From NCBI GenBank assembly GCA_963759115.1, contig CAVWXT010000006.1, positions 806,001-870,000 on the forward strand: a DNA stretch of 64,000 nucleotides, written 5' to 3'. Source of the DNA: CAVWXT01 sp963759115. GTDB taxonomy: Bacteria; Planctomycetota; Planctomycetia; Pirellulales; Thermoguttaceae. The notes beneath the pieces were generated by a model that saw nothing but the letters and a program-made list of their open reading frames with translations, did no database searches and was not told where the DNA came from. Positions within the stretch are counted from its first letter, which is position 1; each line of letters begins with the position of its first letter. Shown piece by piece: positions 1-9,574 of this stretch. Made by a program: the position numbers and the translations under genes.

Positions 1-6
1 TCCGTA

Positions 7-840
7 TCAGAACCCAACCCCCGTTTCCATGCGTAGCGGCATGGTCACTGTTTCAACCTTCTCGTAATAGGTGATCTTGATTGTCACCGTGTCGTGCTTT
101 TCGTGAAACCAGTACCCGTTTTCATCAGGCCCCCGGGGTGGGAGATCGCGGGAGCCGTAGCTGCTCACCCCAATGGGGATCTCATCGCCTTTCGGATTGA
201 AGAACGACACGCTCTTCATACTTTCGAGGGACTGGGACGACCTGAGCCAGATGCCCATCTTTGCCTGGGGGGGTTCCTTCAGATCTTTCTTGTTCATCGC
301 TTCAATCCTCACCTCAAGCGCGCCGAGCTTGATCTTCCTACCGGTCTTGACCGGCACATCCTTCTCCTCGATCGTCTTCTCGCTGGAACCGCGGCGGAAG
401 AACAGCGTGGCCTTGAGCGATACCTTCGTAGCGCCGGGGGCGGGAAAACTATCGCCGCCAACTTCTACCGGATATCCGTCCTCCGATGAAAAGCCGCCGC
501 GGAACGCCCCAAAAACAGACCAGTTGTACGGGCCTGGCATCCGCTGCGAAAGGTCCGTCCCCTTGTCGTCCGTAAAGCTCTCCAGCTTGCTACCTTTCGA
601 ATCGAATGATATCAGGTGATTTCCCCCCCGATCCGTAATCCAAAAGGCCAAAGACGTACCCGGATACGCGTGGCTCACAGCCAGTTTGCCGCCCGGTTGG
701 GGCCTTTCGACTCTTAGCGATAGGAGTTCCGCTTTCAACTCGCCCGCCGTGTCCGTCGGCTGATCAGCGGCATGGACGGATTGAAAAGCAAGCCACCACA
801 TCGCGGCAAGTGCGACGAGCAATGAAACGAGGCTCTTCAT
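7..840 (-). CDS. Secreted protein of unknown function
   Basis: This 277-residue protein starts with a typical signal peptide: MKSL, then a hydrophobic stretch of about 18 residues, ending at VHAAD near residue 25. It should therefore be exported. The mature part is polar, with alternating charged and hydrophobic residues, and contains no motif I recognise. Cysteines and membrane segments are absent after the signal. It lies 40 bases downstream of the RelE-type toxin gene on the same strand and could be read through from that operon. Its ORF is intact. Function unknown. Confidence 0.75.
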   Translation of the reverse strand: MKSLVSLLVALAAMWWLAFQSVHAADQPTDTAGELKAELLSLRVERPQPGGKLAVSHAYPGTSLAFWITDRGGNHLISFDSKGSKLESFTDDKGTDLSQRMPGPYNWSVFGAFRGGFSSEDGYPVEVGGDSFPAPGATKVSLKATLFFRRGSSEKTIEEKDVPVKTGRKIKLGALEVRIEAMNKKDLKEPPQAKMGIWLRSSQSLESMKSVSFFNPKGDEIPIGVSSYGSRDLPPRGPDENGYWFHEKHDTVTIKITYYEKVETVTMPLRMETGVGF

Positions 841-880
841 GCGACGTTCTCCTCCAATCAGTTTTCAAGAGGCTGACACG

Positions 881-1147
881 TCAGAGATTTCGGTACGCAT
901 CGCGGCGATGGCGAATGTAGTGAATCACGACCTGATGCGAAGGATGATCGACTTCGTACACAACTCGGTAGCTGCCGACGCGGATGCGGAAGAGCCCCTC
1001 CGCCCCCGACAGCTTCGCTGCTCCATGTGGAAAAGGATTGGCGGACAAAGCTTCAATTCGTTGAAGGATGCGACGCAAATCCGTGCCCGGAATGCGACGG
1101 ACATCCTTATCGACGGATGGCTGAAAGCGGATGTTATAAGAGTCCAT
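881..1147 (-). CDS. RelE/ParE-family toxin
   Basis: The 88-residue product has the size and features of RelE/ParE toxins: an N-terminal beta strand (YNIRFQPSVDKDVRRI), a helical hairpin, then the conserved GSYRVVYEV strand and a basic C-terminal strand (YIRHRRDAYR). Toxins of the RelE branch cleave mRNA on the ribosome and ParE members poison gyrase; the sequence alone does not tell which applies. The start overlaps the end of the upstream antitoxin gene by 14 bases, which suggests translational coupling. The gene is intact and complete. Confidence 0.85.
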   Translation of the reverse strand: MDSYNIRFQPSVDKDVRRIPGTDLRRILQRIEALSANPFPHGAAKLSGAEGLFRIRVGSYRVVYEVDHPSHQVVIHYIRHRRDAYRNL

Positions 1148-1325
1148 CCTTGTGCAACCGTCGCTTCATCGTTGCCAGACTAATGGACTTCTCTTCCCGG
1201 CGTTCGGCGACAACAGCTAGGTCGTGAAGGTCCTCCATGAGCTTCCGGTACTGCCGGGTCGAGAGAATCACCCCCGTGCGTCTCCCCCGACCATCGGTTA
1301 CGAACTGCTCTCTCGCCACGCTCAT
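1134..1325 (-). CDS. Phd/YefM-like antitoxin
   Basis: This small protein (63 residues from the chosen start) precedes the RelE-type toxin and overlaps it, the usual antitoxin-first order. The segment EQFVTDGRGRRTGVILSTRQYRKLMEDL is the kind of N-terminal beta-alpha DNA-binding and dimerisation part seen in Phd/YefM proteins; the C-terminal part is charged and probably wraps the toxin. An ATG six codons upstream (at 1343) is also open, but a GGGGGA sequence lies about 7 bases before the ATG at 1325, so the inner start is preferred. Such antitoxins normally repress their own promoter. Confidence 0.75.
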   Translation of the reverse strand: MSVAREQFVTDGRGRRTGVILSTRQYRKLMEDLHDLAVVAERREEKSISLATMKRRLHKDGLL

Positions 1326-1372
1326 CGACGAGTCCCCCCGCAATTGTGGTGGTACCGTGACATCTCCACTTT

Positions 1373-1401
1373 ACTTTAGGCTGCCTGCCCCCGCTAGTCA
1401 A
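1373..1401 (-). promoter_or_regulatory. Sigma70-type promoter of the toxin-antitoxin operon
   Basis: On the minus strand TTGACT (1401-1396) is followed after exactly 17 bases by TAAAGT (1378-1373). Transcription would start near 1366, about 40 bases before the antitoxin ATG at 1325. The match to the -35 and -10 consensus and the ideal spacing support the call; it was found by eye. Confidence 0.55.
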
Positions 1402-1434
1402 TCGCCAGCCCATCGGGCACAATAGGGCGTTTCG

Positions 1435-1523
1435 GGGTGGAAAAAGGGGGACAGGCCCCGTTTGCCGCACAGCGGCCCTTCGGGTGCTTCGCACAAACGG
1501 GGCCTGCCCCCCTTTTTCCACCC
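1435..1523. repeat. 30-bp inverted repeat upstream of enolase
   Basis: Arms 1435-1464 and 1494-1523 are reverse complements with one mismatch in 30 bases and a 29-base loop. The arms contain GGGTGGAAAAAGGGGG and its complement. The hairpin ends 56 bases before the enolase start. It could act on the transcript or be a copy of a dispersed palindromic element. Confidence 0.8.
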
Positions 1524-1578
1524 GCCGCGGCAAGGGGATATCAGACCGACAGCCTTCTTTCGTAAGGGACAAGCCAAC

Positions 1579-2862
1579 ATGAGTTCGACCATTGTAGACA
1601 TTCGCGCCCGACAAATCCTCGATAGCCGCGGCAACCCCACCGTGGAGGTCGACGTGGAACTGGCCGACGGCTCCTTCGGCCGGGCCGCCGTGCCCAGCGG
1701 CGCCAGCACCGGAGTCCACGAGGCGTGGGAACTCCGCGACGGCGACAAGTCGAAATACCTGGGCAAGGGGGTCTTGCTGGCCGTCGAGAACGTCAACAAC
1801 AAGCTGGCCGACGAGCTCTGCGGCATGGACGCGATCGACCAGGCGGCGCTCGACCGCCGCATGAATGAGTTGGACGGCACCGAGAACAAGAAGAGCCTGG
1901 GGGCCAACGCCATCCTGGGCGTGTCGCTGGCCAACGCCCGGGCCGCGGCCGATCACTGCGGCCTGCCGCTGTTCCGCTACCTGGGCGGCGTGGGCGCCCG
2001 GCTGCTGCCGGCCCCCATGATGAACATCATCAACGGCGGCTCGCACGCCGACAACGCCGTGGACGTGCAGGAGTTCATGGTCGTGCCGCTGGGCGTCGAG
2101 TCGTTCACCGACGCTATCCGCTGCGGCTGCGAGGTGTTCCACAACCTCAAGAAGGTGCTCCAATCGAAGAAGCTCTCCACCAACGTCGGCGACGAGGGCG
2201 GGTTCGCCCCCGACCTGAAGAGCAACGCCGACGCCCTGGAAGTCATCATGGAGGCCATCGCCAAGGCCGGCTACGAGGCGGGCAAGCAGGCCTTCATCGC
2301 CCTGGACCCGGCCGCCTCCGCGTTTTACAATGCCGACAAGAAGCGGTATTCGGTCGACGGCAAGGAAATCGACGCGGCCGCGCTAGTGGACCTCTACGCG
2401 AAGTGGGTCGAGAAGTATCCCATCTGCTCGATCGAAGATGGCTGCGCCGAGGACGATTGGGACGGCTGGAAAATGTTGACCCAACGGCTCGGCAGCAAAA
2501 TCCAACTGGTGGGCGACGACATTTTCGTCACCAACACCAAGCGGTTCCAACGCGGCATCGACGAGGGCATTGCCAACAGCATCTTGATCAAGGTGAATCA
2601 GATCGGCACGTTGACCGAGACGATCGAGGCGGTCGAACTGGCCCGGCGGAACGGTTACACCAACGTGATCAGCCACCGCAGCGGCGAGACCGAGGATTCG
2701 ACGATCGCCGACCTGGCCGTGGCCTTGAGCACCGGCCAGATCAAGACCGGCTCGGCCTCGCGGACCGACCGCATGGCCAAGTACAACCAGTTGCTGCGGA
2801 TCGAAGAGATTTTGGGCGAGGCGGCGCTCTACGGCGGACCGCTGTTCCCGAAGAAACGGTAA
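1579..2862 (+). CDS. eno: Enolase (phosphopyruvate hydratase)
   Basis: Enolase converts 2-phosphoglycerate to phosphoenolpyruvate in glycolysis and gluconeogenesis; it is cytoplasmic and Mg-dependent. The 427-residue product is of normal length. Visible landmarks are the substrate loop SGASTGVHEAWELRDGD near residue 40, the three metal ligands in ALDPAAS, SIEDGCAEDD and LVGDDIFVTN, the catalytic lysine in ILIKVNQIGTLTET, and the SHRSGETED signature near the C-terminus. The frame is open 39 codons further upstream, but that stretch runs through the 30-bp inverted repeat. The ATG at 1579 has an AAGGGA ribosome site in front and begins with the family N-terminus MSSTIVDIRARQILDSRGNP. The gene is intact. 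Confidence 0.98.
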   Translation: MSSTIVDIRARQILDSRGNPTVEVDVELADGSFGRAAVPSGASTGVHEAWELRDGDKSKYLGKGVLLAVENVNNKLADELCGMDAIDQAALDRRMNELDGTENKKSLGANAILGVSLANARAAADHCGLPLFRYLGGVGARLLPAPMMNIINGGSHADNAVDVQEFMVVPLGVESFTDAIRCGCEVFHNLKKVLQSKKLSTNVGDEGGFAPDLKSNADALEVIMEAIAKAGYEAGKQAFIALDPAASAFYNADKKRYSVDGKEIDAAALVDLYAKWVEKYPICSIEDGCAEDDWDGWKMLTQRLGSKIQLVGDDIFVTNTKRFQRGIDEGIANSILIKVNQIGTLTETIEAVELARRNGYTNVISHRSGETEDSTIADLAVALSTGQIKTGSASRTDRMAKYNQLLRIEEILGEAALYGGPLFPKKR

Positions 2863-2875
2863 GACGCCGCGATTA

Positions 2876-2942
2876 GCCGCGAAAGAACACACGGAACGCA
2901 GAAGGCCGAAAGTTCTGCGGGTCCTTGTGTTCCTTTCGCGGC
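2876..2942. terminator. Hairpin after enolase
   Basis: An imperfect inverted repeat (arms 2876-2894 and 2923-2942, GCCGCGAAAG against CTTTCGCGGC) encloses a perfect inner stem CGCAGAA/TTCTGCG. It begins 14 bases after the enolase stop codon and lacks a clear T tract. It may stop transcription, or it may simply be a dispersed palindrome. Confidence 0.45.
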
Positions 2943-3007
2943 CATGGCGAAAGCGGCGCGAGAAACGGCTCCGAAGTCCGACTCAATAACCGGGACGACG
3001 GTAAACG

Positions 3008-4021
3008 GTGTCCGTCCAAAGTGAGCCCAGATCGGCGATCGAGCGGCTGCGGTCCGGGTTCGCGGTGCGGATTTCGTTGAAGCAGCTTTCGCTCTTCGCG
3101 GGCAACCTGGCCACGTGCCTCGGGGCGGGGCTCGCCCTGCCGGTCAGCTTGGAGACGAGCCACCGCTCCTGCCAGAATCGGACCATGCGGCGCATCGCCA
3201 TGTCGGCGGCCGAGCGGGTCAGGGAAGGCATGGAACTGTCCGACGCCTTGGAGGCCGATGCGCGGCACTTTCCGCCGTTCTTCCTGCCCGTGCTGCGTTG
3301 CGGCGAGCGGTCCGGCCGCCTGCCGGAGACCTTGCGGTACCTGGAAAGGCACTGCTGGCTCATGGCGGGGCCGCATCGCCTGATGCGGAACCTGTGGCTG
3401 GCGCCGCTGGCGATCGCGTTCGCCGGGTCGGCCGTGGGCATGGCGGCGCATTTCTGCTTTGCCCCCGTCGGCGTGGCCGTGGCGTTCGCAGCCCGCACGC
3501 TGTGGGGTTACGTCAAGCTCCTGGCCGTGATCGGCTTCGTCTACTTTGCGCCGCCCGCCAAGCGGCTTCTCGACCGGCTGATGCTCATTTTGCCCTGGAT
3601 CGGCACGATCGTTCGCGACCTGTCGGTCAATCGGTTCTTCCACGCGATGAACATGCTCTACTCCACCGGCGGGATTCGCGTGGAGGCCATGATCCGCCAG
3701 GCGGCCGCCTGCGTCGACAATCACGTTGCCCGGGCCGATTTTCTCCGCGCGGCCGAGGTCATCGAATCGGGCGGGACGATCGCCGCCGCCTTCGCCGTTC
3801 CGGTGATGATCTCGAAGGAGTACAAGAGCGAGGTCGCCGTCGGCGAGGAGGCCGGCAAGCTGGAACCGGCCTTCGACAACGTCGCGCGGCGCACGGCGGA
3901 GGACGTCGAGTTCCGCGTGAAAATCGTCAGCCGGATACTCTTTCGCGTGGTGATGGCGCTGGTGGTGTTCTCGATGGTGGGCGTGCTGCAGTCGCTGATT
4001 TTTTCGTTCGCGCTGCGGTAG
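3008..4021 (+). CDS. Type II secretion / type IV pilus GspF-PilC-like inner-membrane protein
   Basis: The 337-residue protein has two halves, each resembling the T2SF domain of GspF/PilC, the inner-membrane platform proteins of type II secretion and type IV pilus machines. The first runs from about residue 20 to 130 (LSLFAGNLATCLGAGLALPVSLE), and the second from about 200 to 330 (NRFFHAMNMLYSTGGIRVEAMIRQAA). Three hydrophobic segments are visible, near residues 130-150, 165-185 and the C-terminus. It is shorter than the usual 400 residues. The GTG at 3008 is used as start and the true start is uncertain. No other secretion gene is nearby, so it is an orphan here. Confidence 0.75.
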   Translation: MSVQSEPRSAIERLRSGFAVRISLKQLSLFAGNLATCLGAGLALPVSLETSHRSCQNRTMRRIAMSAAERVREGMELSDALEADARHFPPFFLPVLRCGERSGRLPETLRYLERHCWLMAGPHRLMRNLWLAPLAIAFAGSAVGMAAHFCFAPVGVAVAFAARTLWGYVKLLAVIGFVYFAPPAKRLLDRLMLILPWIGTIVRDLSVNRFFHAMNMLYSTGGIRVEAMIRQAAACVDNHVARADFLRAAEVIESGGTIAAAFAVPVMISKEYKSEVAVGEEAGKLEPAFDNVARRTAEDVEFRVKIVSRILFRVVMALVVFSMVGVLQSLIFSFALR

Positions 4022-4067
4022 TCTGACGCTGAGAGCGTGTTTGAGACGTCTCCCCTCGCCCTTTGGG

Positions 4068-5434
4068 CATTGGTATCTACACATCTCGGAGATTTGTGTA
4101 AACGTATGTAATGCAACGGATTGCGCTTCCGCCGATGGATCGGCGACTACAAAGGCGTTACGTGATGTTGGTTCGCTCTCACATGCGCACAGCGCCAGCG
4201 TTGGCAGCGGGCGTAGCCAGCCTGCCTAGGGCGGGACCGGCCTTCGCAGCCACCCAGGCGGCTTGGCGATTTCTGAACAACGACCGGGTGTCGTTGCCAG
4301 TCTTGGTCCAACCCCTTCGTGAGGTGGGACGACACCGCGTGGAAACCTCGAAAGTGCCGTTCGCGCTGTTGGTGCACGACTGGTGTAAGCTTGGGTTCGG
4401 CCATGCCGCCGACAAGCGCGACCTGGTCCAACTGACGCACGACACGGACGTGGGGTATGAATTGACGACCTCGCTGCTGGTCAGCGCCGAGGATGGCAGT
4501 CCTCTGGCGCCTAGGGAAATGCACCTGAAAACGGCTCACGGCGTACTGAGCACGCGCGAACCGACGCCGCGAAGCGCCTCCCACTTGGAGCAGGTCTGGC
4601 CGACCATGAGGGCCGCTCGGACATGGGGACTGGGGAAACCGGTCGTGCATGTGATTGACCGGGAAGCGGATTCGGTCGATCACTATCGGCGTTGGGATGC
4701 GCACGGGGAGAAATACCTGATTCGTGGCGATGACCGCCGCGTTCGCTGGAACGAAAAGTCGTGGTTGTTGAGCGAAATCAGCGGGAAGTTCCGGCGGAGC
4801 AAGCAGTTCCGCGATGTGGGCGAAGCCGAGTACCAGGGACGCCAAGCCAAGTTGTGGGTAGCGGAAACCGAGGTGGTGTTGTACCGGCCCGCTAAGAAAA
4901 ACGTCCGCGGCCGAAAATTCCAGCGTGCCGGCCGGGCGTTGAGTTTGCGACTGATCTTGGTCCAGATTCGCGACGACCGCGGCAAGGTCCTCGCCGAGTG
5001 GAAGTTGTTGAGCAACGTGCCGCGGGAGTGGGCGACGACGGAACATCTCGCTCGCTGCTACTATTGGAGATGGCGGATTGAGAGCTTCTTTAAGCTGTTG
5101 AAGAGTCACGGCCAGCAGTGGGAGCGATGGCAGCAAGAGACCGGACCGGCTATTGCGAGAAGACTCCTGATCGCCTCGATGGCGTGTGTGGCTGTGTGGC
5201 AGTTGCAGGCGGACGATTCGCTGCCGGCCCAGGAGTTCCAGAACGTCTTGGTGAAATTGAGTGGTCGCCAAATGAAGCGTGCCCACCCCTATACCGCACC
5301 TGCGTTGCTGGCCGGCCTTTGGACCTTGCTTTCGATGCTCGCGTTGCTCGAACATTACCAACTCCGCGACCTCAAACACTTTACCACGTCCCTTATCCCT
5401 CTACTCGATACCGGATAAAGTAGATACCAATGCA
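4068..5434 (+). mobile_element. Complete IS4-family insertion sequence
   Basis: The element is about 1.37 kb. Its ends are perfect 13-bp inverted repeats: CATTGGTATCTAC at 4068-4080 and its complement at 5420-5432. It is flanked by a 7-bp direct repeat CTTTGGG (4061-4067 and 5435-5441), the apparent target duplication. Removing the element and one repeat restores a CTCGCCCTTTGGGAGAGG palindrome of the kind seen elsewhere in the window, so it landed in a dispersed repeat. It carries one transposase gene. Confidence 0.9.
4111..5418 (+). CDS. IS4-family DDE transposase
   Basis: The 435-residue enzyme catalyses cut-and-paste movement of the surrounding element. The DDE catalytic core can be placed: a first aspartate probably in LLVHDWCKLGF, the second in VHVIDREADSVDHY, and the glutamate in CYYWRWRIESFFKLLK. 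The last string matches the IS4 signature Y-(2)-R-(3)-E-(6)-K exactly. The reading frame is uninterrupted and fills almost the whole element, and the ends are intact, so the copy may still be active. The first ATG in the element was taken as start; the ATG at 4165 (MLVRS) is an alternative. Confidence 0.92.
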   Translation: MQRIALPPMDRRLQRRYVMLVRSHMRTAPALAAGVASLPRAGPAFAATQAAWRFLNNDRVSLPVLVQPLREVGRHRVETSKVPFALLVHDWCKLGFGHAADKRDLVQLTHDTDVGYELTTSLLVSAEDGSPLAPREMHLKTAHGVLSTREPTPRSASHLEQVWPTMRAARTWGLGKPVVHVIDREADSVDHYRRWDAHGEKYLIRGDDRRVRWNEKSWLLSEISGKFRRSKQFRDVGEAEYQGRQAKLWVAETEVVLYRPAKKNVRGRKFQRAGRALSLRLILVQIRDDRGKVLAEWKLLSNVPREWATTEHLARCYYWRWRIESFFKLLKSHGQQWERWQQETGPAIARRLLIASMACVAVWQLQADDSLPAQEFQNVLVKLSGRQMKRAHPYTAPALLAGLWTLLSMLALLEHYQLRDLKHFTTSLIPLLDTG

Positions 5435-5510
5435 CTTTGGGAGAGGGGCAGGGGGTGAGGGCGGCCGTGATTCTGTCAGAGTCCTTTACTTGGATTCGCC
5501 AGATTTGGTG

Positions 5511-5581
5511 CCCGGCACCTTTACCTACCCCCGGCACCTTTACCTACCCCCTTTACCTACCCCGGCACCTTTACCCACCCC
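5511..5581. repeat. Short tandem repeat with CCTTTACC core
   Basis: Four close copies of a unit with the core CACCTTTACCTACCCC occur at irregular 14-20 base spacing. A degenerate related string (CTTTACCTAAATCCCC) is at about 9793-9811. No coding potential is seen. The 470-base stretch between the IS element and dnaE otherwise holds two small hairpins. Confidence 0.6.
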
Positions 5582-5714
5582 CGTCTCCAGGCTTGCCGCG
5601 CGCCAAAACTCCAGGCCCGACTTGTTGTAACGCTGTCGTCCGCAGTGGCGTCTGGGTTGTGCCCGGGGAGGCCTGCGCCGGCGCGCCGATCACGCCATCC
5701 AGAGGGGGACCATA

Positions 5715-5792
5715 GAGGCGGCATCGTGCCGCTTCACGCCTGTCTCAGGAGCGGCATCTCGTACCACCGCAGACGCGGCAAGATGCCGCGTC
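5715..5792. repeat. Two GC-rich hairpins upstream of dnaE
   Basis: GCGGCA-TCG-TGCCGC (about 5718-5732) and the perfect 9-bp stem GACGCGGCA-AGA-TGCCGCGTC (5772-5792) lie 120-190 bases before the dnaE start. Both have the look of dispersed palindromic elements; a regulatory role is possible but not shown. Confidence 0.55.
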
Positions 5793-5911
5793 TACGGGAC
5801 GGCCCACCTTCGGTTGCTGCAACCCCGCAATTGGCGGGCTCCTACCGGCGATCTGCCGGCGGCGATAGAATACTATTGGTCCGCCCGCTCGACGCACGGA
5901 GGTCGCCAGCC

Positions 5912-8900
5912 ATGAGCACTCTTCCCTTTGCCCATCTGCACTGTCACAGCCACTATAGCCTCTTGGACGGCGCCGGCACGATTCGCGGGCTGCTGGAGCG
6001 GGCGAAGGCCCTGCGGATGAACGCCCTGGCCCTGACCGACCACGGCAACCTGCACGGGGCGGTGAAGTTCTATCAAACGGCGAAAGAACTGGGCATTAAC
6101 CCCATTCTCGGCCTGGAGGCCTACATCGCCCCCGGCAGCCGGTTTCACAAGGAGTCCGCGGGCGGCTCGAAGGAGGCCAATTTTCACCTCACGCTCTTGG
6201 CCCGCAATCGCGCCGGGTTCCGCAACCTCGTGAAACTCTCCTCCGCGGCGTTCCTGGAGGGGTTTTACTTCAAGCCGCGGATCGACAAGGAACTGCTGGC
6301 CGCCCACAAGGAAGGGCTGATCTGCCTGAGCGGGTGCGTCTCCAGCGAGTTGAACCGCACGCTGCTGGCCGGCGGCGAGGCCAACATGGAGAAGGCCCTG
6401 GACATTGCCGCCTGGTACCAGAAAATCTTCGGCAGCGACTACTACATCGAAATCCAGAACAACAACCTGGAGTCGCAGCGGCTGGCCATGCAAGGGGCCG
6501 TGGAAGTCGCCAAGCGGGCGGGCATCCCCCTGGTCGCCACCAGCGACGTCCATTACATCAACCGCGAAGACGCCGAGGCCCAAGACATCCTGCTGTGCGT
6601 CAACACGGGCAAGTTCCGCACCGACGCCAACCGGATGCGGATGGACAGCAACGAGTTCTATCTCCGCAGCGGCGAAGAGATGTACGCGGCATTTCCCGGC
6701 TTGGACGACGCCCTCCGCCGCACGCAGGAAATCGCCGACAGCGTCAGCATCGAGTTGGAGTTGGGCAAGCGGCACTTTCCCGTGTTCAAGCCGCCGGAGG
6801 AAAAGACCTCGGAGCAATACCTCCAAGAATTGTGTTGGCGGGGCTGAAGGCCCGCTACGCCGACCGGCCCGACCGCTGTCGGCCCGTCGAGGCGACTGGT
6901 CGGCCCGTTGAGGCGACTGTCGGAGGCGACTCTAGTCGCCGATTGAGCGCCGAAGGCCATTCTACTGGTCGGCGACTGGAGTCGCCTCCTACAACAGGCG
7001 AGCTTTCAGAAGAGGTGATGGCCCGGCTCGAACGCGAACTGGGGGTCATCAACAAGCTGGGCTTTTCGAACTATTTCCTCATCGTCTGGGACTTCGTCCG
7101 CGCGGCCCGCGAGCGGGGCATCCAGGCGACGGCGCGCGGTTCGGGCGTGGGTTCGCTGGTTTCGTACGGCCTGTATCTGAGCCACGTCTGCCCGCTGGAA
7201 TACGACCTGCTGTTCGAGCGTTTCCTGGACGAGAGCCGCCGCGAGGCGCCCGATATCGACATCGACTTCTGCCAGCAGCGGCGGGGCGAGGTGATCCAAT
7301 ACGTCAAGGACAAGTACGGCATGGCGAACGTGGCGCAGATCGGCACCTTCGGCACGCTGGCGGCCAGGGCGGCGATCCGCGACGTGGGCCGGGCCCTGGG
7401 CTTGCCCATCCCGCGGGTCGACGCCATCGTCGCCCTGGTGCCCGACGAACTCGGCATCACGCTCGGCAAGGCCCTGGAAAAGAGCGACGACCTCAAAAAG
7501 GCCTACGACACCGACGCCGAGGTCCGCAAGCTGCTGGACCTGGCGAGGGGCATCGAGGGCTTGGCGCGGAACGTCGGCACGCACGCCGCCGCAGTGGTGA
7601 TCGCCGATCGCCCCCTGACCGACTACGTGCCCCTGCAACACGTGCAAGACAAGAAGGAAATCATCACCCAGTGGGCGATGGGCGACGTGGAGCGGGCCGG
7701 CCTGCTGAAAATGGACTTCCTCGGCCTGCGAAACCTCACGATCCTCTCCAAGGTGGTCGATCTGATCGAGCAGACAACCGGGATGAAGATCGACCCCTAC
7801 CGCTTCCCCCGCGACGATCAAGAGACCTTCGCCCTGTTGTGCCGCGGCGAGACAAAGGGCGTGTTCCAATTGGAAAGCGGCGGCATTCGCGACCTCTTGC
7901 AGCGGATGAAACCCGACCACTTCCGCGACATCATCGCCACCAACGCCTTGTATCGTCCCGGCCCGCTGGAAGGCGGCATGGTCGACGACTACATCCAGGT
8001 GAAACACGGCCGCAAGCAGGCCGAATACAAGCATCCGGTGATGAAGGAAGTCCTGGAAGAGACCCACGGCGTGATGGTCTACCAGGAGCAGGTGATGCGG
8101 ATTCTCAACCGGCTGGGCGGCATCCAACTGGCCAACGCCTACAGTTGCATCAAGGCGATCAGCAAGAAGAAGCTGGAGATGATCGCCAAGTTCCGCGAGG
8201 AGTTCGTCGAAGGCGCGCACAAGCAGGGTATGTCGAAAAAGGAGGCGGCCGAGCTTTTCGGGTTGATCGAGAAGTTTGCGGGCTACGGCTTCAACAAGAG
8301 CCATTCGACGGCCTACGCCCTGATCGCCTACATGACCGCGTACCTCAAGGCCCACTACAAAGTGGAGTTCATGGCGGCGCTCTTGTCGAGCGACATCACG
8401 GGGCGGAACTTCAAGCGGAAAGACTCGCTGGTCGAGCATCTCGAAGACTGCCAGCGCATGGAAGTCGCGGTGCTGCCGCCGGACGTGAACCGCTCGGACG
8501 TCGAGTTCACCGTGGCCGACGGCAAGATTTGCTTCGGCCTCTCCGCCATCAAGGGTTGCGGCGGGGCGGCGGCCGGGGCAATTGCCCAGCAGCGCAGGGC
8601 CCACGGCCCCTACCGCAGCCTGTTCGACTTCTGCGAACGGCTCGACTCCGGCACGGTCAACCGCACGGCCGTCGAATCGTTGATCAAGGCGGGGGCCTTC
8701 GACTCCCTCGGCGCCCGCCGCGCAACTGTTCGCGGCGATCGATCGGGCGATGCAGGCCGGGGCCGCCGCCGCCACCGACCGCCGCAGCGGCCAGATGGGA
8801 CTGTTCGGCGGCGACGATCCGGGGCTGGAATCCGGCTCGACCAATCTGCCCGACGTGCCCGCCTGGGATGAGCGCGAGCGGCTCGCCAAAGAGAAGGAAG

Positions 8901-9574
8901 TGCTGGGGTTCTACCTGTCGAGCCATCCGCTGGCCGAACACCAGAAGACTCTGACCGCCTATTGCTCGCACACCACCGTCGAAGCGGCCGAGCTGACGCA
9001 CCGCACCGAAGTTGTCCTCGGCGGCATGCTCTCGGCGATCAAGTTCGCCCATACGAAGAATCCGAAGCCGGGCAGCCCCAGCCGCTATGCCATGTTCGAT
9101 CTGGAAGACACCGAAGGCATCATGCGTTGCATCGTCTGGCCCGATCAGTTCGTCAACTATGAAGGTCTGATCAAGGCCGATGCCATCGTGGTCGTCCGCG
9201 GCGCCGTCGACAAGCGGCCCGGCAGCGAGGAAGCCAACCTGATCGTCAACGAGATCGTGGCCTTGGAGGACCTTCCCTCACGCTACACACGCGGCGTGAT
9301 GATCCGCGTCTTGGAGGATGGACACGGTCTGCAGAAGCTCGATCAACTTCACGAGATCCTCCGCGGCTATCCGGGCAACTGCGAATTGCAGTTGATGCTC
9401 TGCCTGGCCGATGGCAGCCGGGTGGCCTGCAAGTGCGATCGCATGAGCGTGGCCGTCAACAGCGAGATGCGCGACCGCGTAGATCAGCTTCTCGGGTCGG
9501 GCAATTTCCGCCTGTTGACCGCTCCACCGAGCGCGGTAGCAGCCGGCCGCGCAAACGGGCGATCGAGAAGATAG
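5912..9574 (+). CDS. dnaE: DNA polymerase III alpha subunit, broken by two frameshifts
   Basis: DnaE is the replicative polymerase. Three overlapping frames together encode about 1,220 residues against a usual 1,160. The N-terminal PHP domain starts HLHCHSHYSLLDG; the catalytic palm has PDIDIDFC and KMDFLGLRN (the three active-site aspartates); the C-terminal region includes the OB fold near VVLGGMLSAIKF. Break one is near 6844, where a run of four G would read QELCWRGLKARYA if it had five. Break two is near 8716 (net +1 or -2). About 45 extra residues between GLKARYAD and SEEVMARLERELG come from a palindromic repeat inside the gene. The start is the ATG at 5912 with GGAGG about 10 bases upstream. 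No second dnaE is present in the window, so the gene is probably functional and the breaks sequence errors. Confidence 0.93.
6878..6993. repeat. Palindromic repeat inserted in dnaE
   Basis: Two tandem 21-bp copies (6878-6898 and 6899-6919, GTCGGCCCGTCGAGGCGACTG type) are followed by an inverted repeat with arms GGAGGCGACTCTAGTCGCC (from 6922) and GGCGACTGGAGTCGCCTCC (to about 6989). The same core occurs in the intergenic elements at 36869 and 63146. Here it is translated in frame between the PHP and polymerase domains. Confidence 0.85.

Noticed and set aside
1180..2163. Long minus-strand open frame opposite enolase
   Set aside because: It is the shadow of a high-GC gene; its translation is His/Gly/Ala/Val-rich and fits no family, whereas the plus strand is clearly enolase.
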